Translations under genes and position numbers: made by a program
Shown: in pieces, positions 1 through 12,400 of the stretch
Numbering within the stretch: the stretch's first letter is position 1
How the letters are laid out: every line of letters begins with the position of its first letter
From: Melanocharis versteri
Lineage: Eukaryota > Chordata > Aves > Passeriformes > Melanocharitidae
Direction of reading: 5' to 3'
DNA: 64,000 bases
Assembly: GCA_013397845.1 (NCBI GenBank)
Contig: VZTG01006799.1
Location: forward strand, 49,611 to 113,610
Notes under the pieces: generated by a model
The model's input: the letters and a program-made list of their open reading frames with translations, nothing else
Database searches by the model: none
Told to the model about the DNA's origin: nothing

Positions 1-3000
1 TAGTGCTAATGAAATGTTCTGATTTTTCATTTCGTTTGTGCCTGTAGACTCAGTTCCTTGGACTTTCTTCAGTAGCTTGACAAGCTGAACTGGCACTAGG
101 TATACTCCCATTCAGAGGCAGAGATGTTGAGCAGAAGATAAAAGGTACAATCAGAAACTCACACCTGACTGAAACTTTTAGAGGAACTGAAGACTACCAC
201 AAGCACAGCTCCGTTCCAGTTTGAAGGCAAAGTGTACTTCCCGCAACTGCAGCAGGCTTTTAACTTCCCTGTTTTGTAAGTTGTGCAGCCAGTAATACCA
301 AAACACGTCACAACAGAGTAGTTGAATGCTGTGAAAGTGCAAAGGGGTAATTTCTATGGAAATCCAGTGTCTCGGTGAATGCTCCCATCACCCTGGATGG
401 AAGGAAGTGCTTGGTGCATGCCTGTTTTGTTTCCTGGTGGTTGAAACCCTGACCTAGGTCATTAGCAGTTGACTTTGCAAGGGCTCAGCTTATCTGTGTT
501 TTCAGAGGAGTTTGAGTAACTCAGCACTAACTAGTAAGGGGGATGTGAATGGAAGTAGGCTGTCCATCTTGTTCAGATGCTCATGCTGCTGTGAGAACTA
601 GGAGAAAATGTGGTGAAGATTGGGAGATGATGATAGCTGATGCCTGCCCTCTTACCTCTCTTTCTGTCTGTTCCCCAGACCAGTTGCTTACTCTGTCACC
701 AACCTGTATTACTAAAATACTCAGGAATAGCATTGTTAGTGGAAGAATGTGCGTGGAGTAAACCAACTATGAATTTACATGTCTATCCTACAAGTTTACT
801 ATAAATCTCAATTCTTAAGTATGTGCATTGATACAAAAAATCGTGTCAACGGTTGGAGAGATCTACATGTGCAGATGAAGAGCTGAACTGTATCCTGTGG
901 ACTTTGCATTCTGTCATCTGAACATCTTCTCATTATCTGTTGTGTTTGGCTGTAGTAGAAAGTTGAAAAATACTTAAGTCTTATGTATTAAACAATCTGT
1001 AGTTTTGTCAGTGTGGTGGAGTGTAACTTGTTTAGAGATGCTTACAGTTAGCTGTAGAAATTTGCAAGACAAAAAAAGAAAAGTGGTAACTGCTTTTGTC
1101 AAGACTTGGATGAAATATTCAGTGTATATCTCTTGATTGTAAAGATGTATTTGAGAACAGGGTTATAGGCAGCTGTTTGGTGAATACAAACACAAAAGAA
1201 GAAAAAACAATTATGGAATACTATTTCAGTTAGTTCTACACAAGGTAGCTTGGTCTTTTGCCATCTCTTCTCCTTTGCAGCTGCATTTTAACTTTAACAT
1301 TAAACATATGTTTAACTTTTAGCATTAACCATAATATTTAACTATAAAGTTTTTTAGTCAGTGGCATTGTAGTTAGCATGCTACTAAGGTGTCTAGAAAT
1401 AGTTATAACTTTTAAAAAACACCTGTCAGCAGGTCTGAGAAATCTTTTTCAAACTTAGTTTTTAAGTGGTTTCTTTGGATTTTATGCCAATGATTGTATT
1501 TTTCATGGAATTGGTAGATTTCCTTACTTAGTCAATACACTGAGGTATAGAGCCATTTTCTTGCTGTAAAGTTTGCCTGGGTTTGGTCTTACAATGCAAA
1601 TTCAGTGGAATGTTGCCTGGAGTTTCCAAAAAGATCAAGGGCTGTAATGCCAGCCTTGGCCCAGATAAGCAGGATTTAGGCTGACTGGCTGACTGACTTC
1701 AGACTTTAGTCAGAATAACTTGAATCTGCATGTGGTACAGACAAAGACAGGAAACGACACTGCAGACAGCTATCATGACTTGCAGGCAATCGTGCAGCTA
1801 GTAGAAGAGTGCAAATGCACTCCCTGTCGCCTCCTCTGCAGTCAGGTTGTTCATGAGTAGGGGATACCTCAGGGCCTGAAGACTCCAAGCAGGGTTTGGG
1901 ATCGCAGTGAAGCAGTCGTTCTGAAATCATGCGCTGTTTGTCTTCACGGTAGCATCAGCTTTTTCATGTGGCGCAGGTGATGTCATGGCAGGGCAGCAGG
2001 GGTGGGCCTGAGCTCTGTAGTTACATCCCTGGTGAAGTTCTGGTGGGACGTACAGTGTCAGGACCAATAGTGTCTCGGCTCCACTAGAGATCATTTCATA
2101 TTACAGAGATATTAAAACAGTCATGTTTTAAAACAACCAGGATATTGCTTCCTGTATTAATACAGGCATTTCTGAAGGTGAAAGGAAATAATATTTGGCA
2201 ACAAGGACTGTTAATTGCTTGTATTTAAAAAAAAGTTTGTAAGGCCTTGAGTTTGCAAATTGTAGCACAGCTGCCGTCATACTTGACAGATCAGTTGGCC
2301 TTTTAATTTCCTTCTTTTCACACATTAAATGTGTTTTCTTTTTCTCTCTACCTGAAACTGACTTTTAGCAGTGTCTCTTAACCAGAAGCTGACAGGACAG
2401 GAGAAGAGGACATTGCTTGGAAGGCACATGGTTTGGGTTGAACGGTGGAAATGTGGGGAAGTGGTGAAGTTAAAATCTTCAGCATTTAAAGGTGATGTGC
2501 AGGAGAGCACAGCCTGGATGAAATTGTGGGATTGTGTTGGATGTGTGTGTGCTTGATTATTCTGCATTCTCACTGCAGAACAGATAAACTGCCAGTTTTG
2601 ATTTGCACAGGTATTGTAATCTATGTCTTGTTAATTTCGATTTAGCATATGAGCTCATGAGCTTGTGCTGAAATTTGATCTGTATGGATGGAAAAACACC
2701 CCTAAAAATGTGTTTGAATACCCAAGTTGTTGAAAAATGAATTCATATTGACAAACACAGCAGCTGAAACAGGACGAAGTGCTAATTCATAGAACTTAGG
2801 TGACACTGGGTTAAACTAAAACTGAAGTTGATACAAATGATTGGTGTTTAGAGGAAACCGGTTGCTGCCTTCTTTCTGATGTCTTGTGTGATATCTGTTG
2901 AGGTTTTTTCCAGTGGTTACTTATGCTGGATTGTATTGGTGAGATGGGTGATACATGGTATGTAAATAACAATATAATTGGTTTGGAACATAATTCTTCA

Positions 3001-3267
3001 GAGGGTTTGGCATTTTCAGATTAAACATGCAGCTTTTTTTTTTTTCTGGAATGGCAACAAATGAAAATTATACTCTTTCTTTGATTACAGTGGGGAAAAT
3101 ACGTAAGAAGTTTGACAAAGAATAAACTCTTATCTTTGAAGTACAGTGCTTTCAGAGAGGATAAACATTAGTGTATGGTGTTTTCTTTAATCTTCTCCCA
3201 TGTATTCTTTAAGAAGATGAAGACCTTTTTAAACCAATGACCGAAACACAACTATTGTTTTCTGTAG
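1..3267 (+). other. Probable 5' intron of STX7, no gene seen
   Basis: This stretch is AT-rich and CpG-poor. It has no CpG island, no convincing coding exon and no recognisable full repeat. It ends with a pyrimidine-containing acceptor (TTTTCTGTAG, ending at 3267) directly before the exon carrying the STX7 start codon. I infer that it is an intron between an untranslated first exon outside the window and the first coding exon. It could instead include upstream intergenic DNA if transcription starts inside it. Only transcript data would decide. Confidence 0.5.
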
Positions 3268-3326
3268 GTAGAGACTGTCTGGCATTTTCCTGTTGTGGAT
3301 GACGGTGACAGCAGATCTACTCAGCC
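3268..3326 (+). other. STX7: STX7 5' UTR part of first coding exon
   Basis: This is about 59 bases between a good acceptor (TTTTCTGTAG) and the start codon. It contains an upstream ATG at 3299 in another frame. An alternative acceptor exists nearer the ATG (TGACAG, ending about 3310) and would remove that upstream ATG. The upstream one has the better pyrimidine tract. Confidence 0.55.
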
Positions 3327-3358
3327 ATGTCGTACGGACCGGGTTTTGGGGATCCTAA
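3299..3358 (+). other. Short uORF overlapping the STX7 start codon
   Basis: An ATG at 3299 opens 19 codons that run through the STX7 ATG (3327) in a different frame and stop at TAA 3356-3358. Its context is weak (T at -3), while the STX7 ATG has G at -3, which would favour leaky scanning. It exists in mRNA only if the exon begins upstream of 3299. I see the frame directly; a regulatory role is inference. Confidence 0.4.
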
Positions 3359-3408
3359 TCAGCTAGCCCAACGCATAACTTCTAACATCCAGAAGATCAC
3401 ACAATGCT
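3327..3408 (+). CDS. STX7: STX7 coding exon 1 (residues 1-27)
   Basis: Encodes the N-terminus MSYGPGFGDP and the start of the Ha helix, ending ...NIQKITQC. The donor is CT|GTAAGT. One base (T) is carried to the next exon, where it forms a serine codon. Confidence 0.95.
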
Positions 3409-6400
3409 GTAAGTTGCATTTGTGCACGTTTTGTGTAAAATTTGTGTAAAAAATGGTGGTGCCCCCATTCGAGGTGAGTTTCTCAGATTCATTCATGGGA
3501 ATTCACTCCGACTCCGCCTACTCATTTGACAGGTTTGTGGCACCCCATGCAGCATGTCCAGTCCTTCCTTCATGTGTATGGTTAGCAATGATCTGCCATG
3601 GCAAGTACAGATGGTATCACTCTGTATTCACCAGTTTTGTCCTGGCCAGTTAAATGGCACTTTAAGATGGTGGGTTGAAGTGTTTGCTGAGCAAGGATTG
3701 CATCAAATATTCACTGCTTGAATTGTTTAGCAGGGACAGAAGCTGTGGCCTTGCAGCTTCCACCTGGGAGTACATCTTAGATATGAAAATAAGATTCTGC
3801 AAGTTTTAATATACCAGTGATTCGTTTCATGCCGCCTAGAATTTTTTTAGCCACCTAACTGGGATATTCAAGCTAGAGGTTAGTTAGGCTGCTGGGATTT
3901 TCAATCCTTTTTCCCTTTTCCTCCATTTTGTTTTTAATGTGTGTGTATACGAAGCAAAAATAACTTGATTCACAAATTATGCAAAGTATATGGTTTATCA
4001 GAAGGGAGGTAGCCATGAACAACATGTGGCTAGTTTTGGTACGTGTGTTTTATGTCATGCAGGATGCAGAGTGCATGCAGAAATGAGTATTTTAATGGTA
4101 AAACTTCAGATGAATTCTGATGAGTAAAGTATGTCAGTTTTTATTAAAATTTTGATCTTTGTTTTGCAAGACACGTTCTAGAAGTTGGTATTTGTAGCAC
4201 AGGTTAGTGGCACAGATTGGGTTTTTTTTCCTATTTTTTCCGTTACATTTCGTATTTTCCTCCAGAAAGAATTTCTTAAGATCTCAACAGACAGGAACAA
4301 CAATTGCAATTTTGCCTTATTGAAAAGTTTCTGTACATCAGGATTGTATTTCCACAACCTAAAATTAACAAACCGACTCTGTAAAATTCCTTATGCTTTA
4401 TTTCCTAAAATCTGCTCAGTGAATTCATTCAGTCTGATGGCTTCTAATTTGGTCTTCCAGAGGCAACTGCCAACCCGTGACAGACAGTGAGGCTCCAATA
4501 TGTGAAAAATAAGGGTTTTTTCTCAGGTGAAAACATAAAGTGAAGTCAATGATTGAAACTGAAGTATTATGAAGGTTGCTGAACATAATTAACCAGCTTG
4601 TGCTTAACTCAGCGATTCCTTGATCTCATCTTTCCCCTTCTGTCTCTTCTCTTCCTCCTTCTGTGTGTCTCCTCCCCAAGGCACGCTAACAGCAAGCTGT
4701 CCATGCATAGATAGGAGATATGCCAGAAGAGTTGTCTGCAGTCCTGCTGTCTCTTGTATTTTGAAGTTTAGATGGCTAAAGTCTGAGCAATAGATAGATG
4801 CTACTGCCATTCCAAGACCCAAACCCAAATGTCTCCTACCCCCACTGCTGCATGGCTTCAGAAACAAGAGCTTTGCACTGAAAAGCTCCAGCCAAGCCCT
4901 TTTCTAGTTCTGGTAGGTACACAGCTGGATTCCATCCCTTGGTCTTTTGTAGATCTGACTGAACTGTAACCACTCAGTTACTCTTGCAGTCTCCCTGTTA
5001 GATTTTGAGGATCTGGATCCTATGGACATCTTGAATGTGTTTCCTGAGGTGAGGTCTCTAAGGGCTTATGGACCCTTTTCTAGCTTTTTTTTTTCCCATG
5101 TGTAGTACCTGTCCAGCTTTCTATTGGAATGTGTGAGCTGCAGGAACTTCCAGGTCCGATGGGAAGAAACCTGCAAGCTTAGGCACGTATAGTGCTAGTC
5201 AGATGCTGAACATGTCTCTTAGACTGCTATTTATGATCTTCGTTAGGAAGGAGGGGGGAAAGACACAGGAATCTGGACCCTAAATACATGGTTTTCCATC
5301 TAAGCAGTTGACTTGGTTTTGCACTTCTGCCCAGAAATGCTAAGCATTTGTGAGAGGTGTCAACGCATTTGAATTCTTCTTGGTTAACCTGGAGGTGTGT
5401 AGATGCTCTGGTTTTCAGAGTGAGATTAACAGAGGAAGAGAATTTCATTTCAGATCACCAGACTATTTCAGGAGGTCCCTCAAAACTAGTTCACACTTCT
5501 GCTAACATGCAAGCAAAGTGGGAACACTACTACAGAGATGGAGATGAGATACAGATTAGTTGAAAAGAAACTCCCCTTCCAGCTACAAGCTGGCCCTTTA
5601 ACTTGTTGGAGAAATACAGAACTTCCTATATTAGATAACACCATGCTGCCAAGATTTCGCAATACACTGGAATTTATAGGAAGTAGCATGGGTGAGAACA
5701 ACAATCTTTACTGTAACATTTCTTCAAGGTTGAAATATTACATACTCACCTTCCAAGTAATAAATCTGATCTGTTCCAGGATAAAATAGTATATTAAGTA
5801 CCTCACACTTCATAATGCATGGGCAGGATGCTGCTGTTGTATTAATACTCTCCTATCTTTGCTAGTTCATGTAGCCCACAGTTATTGATTGACTAGCAAA
5901 GCTCCTCTCTATGCGGGTTTAACACACTACTTCAATAATTATATAAGTTGCAAGATAGTATTCTTTTTGGTTTGGGTTGTTCTGTGTTAATGGAAGGACC
6001 TACATTTGTGTTTGGTAGCATCTTGGTTAGCCTTTTAACTTTAAATAACAGATTTTATTATCTGTTGATCCAATCATGCAGTTGATTGTTTTGTGAAGAT
6101 GTGTTGAGAGTTGTAAATTGCTTCTGCCTTGTACAAACCTTGTACAACCACTGCAATAAATGCTATCTGTAGTGAGCTGTTTGAGTTTCTTTGGAGGGAA
6201 GGATGTTGGTGAGTCCTTTTTAGGACCTTGAAGATCGAAATTGAGCTAGCTAATGGGAAGCAGCATATGCTGCTGTCTGTACTGTGAGTTCTCTTACACC
6301 TGCCTGTGTTTGAGATCCCCAACCCCAGAGCATTCTGTGTACAGAATCTTCTTTCAGCTCTTCTTTAGAGAAGGGTCTGTGCTTTGTTTCACATTTTCAG

Positions 6401-9400
6401 TATTTCTGCAGAAATAAGTGATTATAACATCACTTAACAACATCTAGAGAACAGAGTCTGCTTTCCTCAGCCTGAAACTCATGTTTTATCAGTGACATCT
6501 CTTAGCTGAGATTTAGGGAACTACTCTGCGAGGTATTTCACTATTACTTTTGTTACAACTGTTTCACTGAGAAGCTGGAGTTGCAAAACTTAAGGCTGCT
6601 CTTGACATCCAAACAGAGCAGCAGGCCTCAGGCAGGAGAGCGAATTAGACTCTCAGACCCACTCTTAGAGTTTTTAGAGTATCCATGTGACTCTGAGCAG
6701 TGTTCTCAAGTCTGGGGAGTCTGAATCACATGTGCTCAAATGAGCATCAGCGATGCCTGCAAGCCATGTCTCATTGGTTTGGTTTTGTGTCTGTGTTAAC
6801 AGTGATGAGAAGCAGATCTGCAAACAGCCAAGGGAACTTCAGATTTAAATAATAAAGCCAAAGAAGTGTATAATGAGCTAGACTTGGGCAGCTGCTAAAT
6901 TTCCGTCTTACTAGAACACTACTGATGATTAAGGTTTGATGCTCTGTCTGGATTCTAGTCCAAAGTAACTGTAATTCTCATTCCAGACCTATCTTATATC
7001 TGATTATGAAATCTAGGTGACCTACGTTTCATGTTTTAGAAGTCCAGTACATTTAAAGGTGATTGAGGTTTGTCCCTAACTTTCTGAATATGAAGAATAA
7101 GACTATGGAGAAGAGAATATATGGAAGAATATATGTAGGGTGTAAAGCTCTAACCTGTCTGGCCTTTGCAGACAGAGAACCTGTTATCAAGGTGGCTTAA
7201 TCAGTGTTTACTGAAGGAGCAGTTGTTCTAGAACTGGGTTTCGTAGGTTGCACTCTCACTTATTTGGCAGCTTAATGGCAGCTGCTATTAACATGAGACA
7301 AACCTAAATGCCTTCCTTCAATATCTCCTTGAAATATTTCCTCTTGATCACTCATTTACAGCAACTGGATAGACAAGGAATGAGTGTGATGCACAGATAC
7401 AAGATGAGCTAGCAAAATACATTTCTCTGTGACAAAACAAATTCTGCCTGCTTACAAATCTGTATTTCTACCAGTCATGTTCATTTACCCTACTGGGATA
7501 TGCCTAGGAGGATGAGCACATTGAATCCATATGTGATTGGTTTTTTTCCTTTTTTTCTTTTTTCTTTTTTTTACCTCCCTCCCTTACAGAAGGGCATCCA
7601 ATTGTATACATCTGATCTTCCAACAAGTGGAAAGATGAAAGTAGATAAAGTGAAACAAAAAGCCTAATTTAAAGGCTTTAAAATATGTAATGTTCAGACT
7701 TCTCACAACTGAAGATGAGGGGGAGCAGTTCTTTGACCGTTTTCTGCATTTTAAAGAATTGATTCTCTGTGTGTGGCTAAAAGAGGGAAAGCATTTTATT
7801 TAGAAAGATGTTCCCAAGCGGGAGCAAAATGAGAGTTGCATTCCTCTACAGGAACAACTCCACAGTTATAAATGTAGAAAGGATGTAGTTAGAGGAGTAG
7901 GTGCCTCTTCTGCTCAGCTGGAAAGGTTTGACTCATGTCTCTGACAGGAACTGTGCAAGAAGTAGCCAGCCATGCTTTTTCCTCCCCCCTTATACTTCTT
8001 AAATCACTCTGCCATATGTGGGTCATTGAGGAAGCAGGCTAGTATGCCTTTGTTTCGTTTTGTAGTTAATGTTTTATTTGTAGCTACCAAATATGTCACT
8101 TGGAGCAGTCCCTGAAGAAAAGTGAGAACGGTGCAGGCTAGATACATAACTATCAAGCCTCCACTGGCATCCTGAACTGGGCTTTGGGAGCTGTCCATTT
8201 GGAAGCAGTTTAGAATGCTGCCTTTTGGTTGTGAACACAGAACAAAGCCTGATATTGGTAAAATACACCCAGTCTTTGGGTTTGAAAACATTTTGTGATA
8301 AAACACTTTTTTTTTTTCGGTTTGCAAACAGTAATCAAGCAGTTAGAGAACCTACACTAACTGTAGTAATGCATTCTTATTCCTTCCCTACCCAACCCTT
8401 CCTTCGCTTCCCAGCTCCTCCAGGTTGTGTCAGTATTTTGTGCAAAGTTGGTTGCAAAGCCAGTAAAAATGGCATAATCTACCCTTGCTCAGTATTGGCA
8501 CAGTAGGTCACTGATAGAGTATTTGACTTGACTGAAGATCAGCCCAGCTCAACAAACATATTCTCTGCATGCTGCAAGGTAATAAAAATAAAATAAAATA
8601 AAATTCAGTAGCCACAATCCACAGATGGCTGGAGGGAGTCCAGCTGACTTTGGGAGATACTTTCTCATAGGGACTTCCGCTTTCTGCTGACTTCCTTTGC
8701 TGTTTGTTAAGGCAGCACAAGCATCAATTCATATAGAGCACATTCCTGGAAGGTCAGCTTAAGCCAGCAGAGATCCCTCTGTCATGTGATACCTGTCCTG
8801 TGACAACAATTTTGTTCACTTTCTTTTGCATCTCAAGTTTTTGTATAAGCTGCTGTTCTCACTGAATGTTGTTAAAATGGGAGTTGAATTAGATCAATCA
8901 TATGACTTTGCCTGTAACTTTATCTAACTGTAGAAAATCATGAATGTAGGTTAAACCCTCAAAAATATTAAGACTTTTGATAGATGCCTTTATGTTGTGG
9001 TTTAAGCCTGGTAGGTAGTTAAAATGTTCCACTAAAAAGGCTGAAACATTTGTGAAAAGCTGTATCTGTCACTATGTTTGTAACACCAGCAGGTTCGCAG
9101 GATTACTCTTGGCTAAAGAAGAACACAGATGGGCCCATGAAAAGTAAATGAGATCGCTGAGGTGTTGAAATCAGAGCCTGTATGAAAACAAAATTCTGTT
9201 CTGTCTATATTTAAAGTGTGGTTTTGTACAGGTGTGGTTCTAAAGAAAATAGGCTCCTAGTAGAGCTTGTTGAGACTTCTAACACTGGTATTGTGAGAAA
9301 TTTCCAATTAGCTGCAGTTAACCAGATTTAACTTTGTGGGAACATAGCAGGTGAAACAATTTTTATATTATTATTGTTGCTGTTGGTCCAGAAGGTTTCT

Positions 9401-12400
9401 TGGATTTAGAATGAAGTTTCTATAAAACCTGGAAAAGGCTGGTTATTTAGGGATTTTATACACCAGTATGTCCTTCCACATTTCATTTTGTGGACTTTTC
9501 CCAAGGCTGAGGAATTGAGGAGAAAGTTAGCTAATTTGAGCCTTTCTAAATGCCTGTCTTTCTGCAAAGAGGTGAAGTTATGAAGCCCACAGTTCTTTTA
9601 GAAATACTATTTCTCAGAACTTCAAGCCTGAATCATTTGCATGCAATCATTTGTTCTGTGTAAAATAGCATATACGTTTAAAGTAGCATGCCTCACAGAT
9701 TTGTTTATGAATCTGGAGAGTGTGTTAATATTTTTCTGTGTTTTGTCTTGTTTGTTAAAAGTATTTTGGTTCTATGAAAACTTACATATGAAACAATGTC
9801 TTATTTGGATGACACTGCAGAAGAGTAATGGGGATTTATTTATGCTAGCAGCTGAATATACTTGGGTGTAAATGGATTTTCCATGTATACCCCAGCACAC
9901 TGTTTGTGTGAATGTGTGCAGAGAAGGCAGAATTTTTCCTTGACTGACACTGTGTTGCATTACAAATAGCAAGGTGTCCAGTGAAGACATCCACAGATTT
10001 ACTGCATCTGTTGCTTTTGTTGATGGAGCAAGTATAAATGGACTCACCTTGACAAGATAACTTTTTCAAAACAACCTGCATTTGCAGCAGAGGGGAAGGG
10101 ATGTGTCCAGGGTCCTCGTGCTTCTTCTTGTCTCTAGAGAGTTGTATTCCAGACCCTCTCTAAGGTACTTAAATGCCTGTTCCAGCTCAGTTCTGTTGAA
10201 TTTTCCTCCTTGTGGACAGGAGATTGCAAAGCAAGGTATAGAGAGCCCTCTATCAAATCTCTTATAAAACTGCTGTGCTGGGGGCTGGACTCCTGTCAGG
10301 GCTCAGAATAAACCCAGGTCAGTGATCGATTGTGAGTTTTTGATTGTGACTCCCGCAGTAGCAGCTACTGGTTTGTGTTGACCAGTCTGTGGTGTGTTGT
10401 GTCTCCTTCCTTGTCAGCTCCTGAGGTAGCTGCAGTATTGACCTGGCCTCTTACAAAGCAGACTTTCTTCATCTAAGTGGGTTAGGTTATGGTGTTTGTG
10501 CAGCTACTGTTAACTGCAGAACTATGCTTCATTTTCATAATTTAATAAGCTACTGGTATTCTTTAGGGAAATTCTTTAGGGAAATAATTCTTTATTCAAA
10601 AACTTCCAGGTTTCAGGAAGTTACCAGGGGCACTTTAGGATAAGAATTGATTTAATGACTTCCCCTTGGCTGAGCTGTAATAATTGACCACATGATCAGT
10701 TATTGTGCACTTAAACAATGTGTATTTAGTGTGTTCTACGCCCACATTAGAAGAACAGGCTATACTTCAATCCCACTTCACTGTATCCTTGAAAGACCAT
10801 TATAGATGGGAGTACGCTAGAATGAAATAATTACAACAGCGCTGAAAAAATAGAGGGCAGATCCTGAACTTGAGACATTGTTGCTGATGTTCCCGGTCAC
10901 TCTGGGGCATGATTCCATTTAGAAATGCCAGAAACTGTAACAAAATATAAAGAAAGGTTACAAGACTGGATGTTTTCCTACTCTTCCATGCATACTGGGT
11001 CTTTAGTCCTTAGAGCTCAGAGGACCATCTCAGGCTCATCCTCATTTTATTTTCTCCTTCCCACACATACCTCAGTTACTGTTTTTCTCTGCTGATGCAT
11101 TCTCCTGTTGTGGAATAATCAGTGTTATACACTGAGTTAAGACAGAATAAAGCAGATGACTTAAAACCAAATTACTGAAATTTTTAGATATTTGATTCCA
11201 ATTAGGTGAGCTCTTGGGGGTGCTTTTTAGTGTAAGCTGGTATCTTTTGACTGGTGTCCTGGATTTGATTCCTCTAGTAAACTGTCACTCTTGGTTAAAG
11301 TAGGGCTAGCAAGACAGCACTGTTGCATTGTGATTTATGTAAAATTTTAGGGAGTGTGAACTAGACTAATAGCTTTAAAGAGGGTCTTACACAGAAGACT
11401 TTCATCTGATGAAATTATTGCAACTAAATCAGAATCATTGAATCATAGAAAGGCTTGTGTTGGAAGGGACCCTAGAGATCATCTAGTTTCAACCCCCAGC
11501 CATATGCAGGGATGCCACCCACTACATCATGTTGCTCAAAGCCCCAGCCAACCTGTTTGTGAAGATTTCCAGAGATGAGGCACCCTCAGCTTCTCTGGGC
11601 AACCTGCTCCAGTGCCTCATCACCCTCACAGTAGAGAATTTTTTTCCTAAACCTATTCTGTTTCAGATCGAAGCCATTCCTCTCTGTCCTGTCGCTAGGT
11701 ACCCTTGTAAAAAGTCTCTCTCTTCATTTTCCTTGATCCAGGAATGCTTTCTGCAGCATCCCTTCATCTTTAGTCAAGTACCCTCAGCTGAAGTGCCGAA
11801 GGAAAACACATTGAATTGGATTTGAATAAATTGAGGAAGTCTGTTGTCCCCAGGCAAAAGCAGTTTGAACTGGTGTAATTTTAACAAATAATTCTTTTTT
11901 TCCAATAACCTGCTCCGAAGCGACTCTGAAGTTTATTAGATTCCACACAAATTAATCTGTAACTGGATGTGCTGTTTGTTGGCTCACTTGTTCAGCTGGA
12001 AAGAAGTAGGAGATTTCTTCATAGTTACCCAGCCGGTTGCAGCGCATGTGAGGTATTTGACAAAGCATTTCTGCAAGGTGACTGTGCTGGTGCTGTAGTC
12101 ACTGCTTATTTGCCTCACGAAGCCATAGCTGGAGCAAAAGGCTCACATGGAGCAAATCAAATGTTGCATTAGGTGTACACAAAGGAACACTTTGCTGATT
12201 CTGTTAATTCTCCTTGGGCTCAGGAATAAGGAAAATGACTGAAAAGCAATGTCTTTAAATACCTGTTGTTGTTTTAGCCCTGTGAACCTCAGTTACTAAA
12301 ACCCTATCTGTCCCTTTTTAAGTATAGGATGGTGACATAGGTGGGACCATTACAATTAACATTCAGGCGGAGCTGTTCTGCTCCTTCCTGTGAGGTCCCA

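Noticed and set aside
8993..9040. TGTTGTGGTTTAAGCCTGGTAGG, similar to the start of some avian ERVK LTRs
   Set aside because: The similarity stops after about 40 bases and no LTR body or 3' end follows.
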